Shown one piece after another: positions 5,141 to 5,229 of a stretch of 5,229 nucleotides of DNA; within the stretch, counting starts at the first letter, position 1, and each line of letters begins with the position of its first letter. This DNA is from Actinomycetota bacterium (GTDB taxonomy: Bacteria; Actinomycetota; Acidimicrobiia; Acidimicrobiales; JAHWKP01). The notes beneath the pieces were generated by a model. That model was given only the letters and a program-made list of their open reading frames with translations, searched no databases and had not been told where the DNA came from. The DNA lies in the NCBI GenBank assembly GCA_019347775.1, contig JAHWKP010000121.1, positions 1 through 5,229 on the forward strand, given 5' to 3'. Position numbers and translations under genes: made by a program.

Positions 5141-5229
5141 TCACCAGCCGCGATCTGACAGCCGCTCGGTGACCTTGTCGGATTCCTGGCCCTTCATGGG
5201 CTCGCCGAGTCCGCGGCTCACCTTGGCGA
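5141..5229 (-). CDS. pdxS: Pyridoxal 5'-phosphate synthase subunit PdxS, C-terminal fragment
   Basis: Only the last 28 complete codons and the stop are in the window, with two bases of the preceding codon at the right edge. The translation contains KVSRGLGEPMKG and ends in ERLSDRGW. This matches the PdxS C-terminus, where a conserved SRGLGEAM-type helix is followed by a variable tail ending in RGW. PdxS is the TIM-barrel synthase subunit that condenses the two sugar phosphates with ammonia from PdxT and assembles as a dodecamer. The adjacent pdxT downstream on the same strand confirms the identity. The active site and start codon lie outside the window, so completeness cannot be judged. Confidence 0.9.
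   Translation of the reverse strand, partial: AKVSRGLGEPMKGQESDKVTERLSDRGW

Overview
The window looks like chromosomal DNA from a high-GC actinobacterium, possibly an Acidimicrobiia-like lineage. The signs are the strong G/C bias at third codon positions, GTG starts, the gene order pdxS-pdxT-yebC followed by ruvC-ruvA-ruvB (the same order is known in Mycobacterium, with other genes interposed), a LexA site of the Gram-positive/actinobacterial type, and a surface protein ending in an LAxTG-type sorting signal. The lineage is inference.

Nearly all genes lie on the minus strand, so the biological order runs from right to left. At the right edge is the 3' end of pdxS (5141-5227), then a 113-nt spacer with a strong GC hairpin, then pdxT (4461-5027), whose stop shares one base with the start of yebC (3715-4461). 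PdxS and PdxT together form the pyridoxal 5'-phosphate synthase. YebC is a TACO1-family translation/regulatory factor and appears to be translationally coupled to pdxT.

The middle (2555-3562) holds the least ordinary gene. It encodes a 335-residue acidic, Ser-rich secreted protein with a signal peptide, degenerate internal repeats and a C-terminal LAVTG-hydrophobic-RR anchor. It has its own Shine-Dalgarno site and a 152-nt upstream region. A GC hairpin at 2493-2526 follows it and separates it from the DNA-repair genes.

The left half is the Holliday-junction operon ruvC-ruvA-ruvB (2406 down to 282). Each junction is a 4-nt start/stop overlap (GTGA, ATGA). A perfect inverted repeat GAACA-CC-TGTTC covers the ruvC start codon and sits directly downstream of a TANNNT hexamer, which indicates SOS (LexA) control and probably leaderless transcription. 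RuvC is the resolvase, RuvA binds the junction and RuvB is the motor. At the far left, an unrecognised plus-strand reading frame (2-232) converges on ruvB.

No stretch longer than 300 bases lacks a gene. The largest gaps are 3563-3714, 2407-2554 and 5028-5140, and each is described below. I saw no tRNA, rRNA, CRISPR array, insertion sequence or attachment site.
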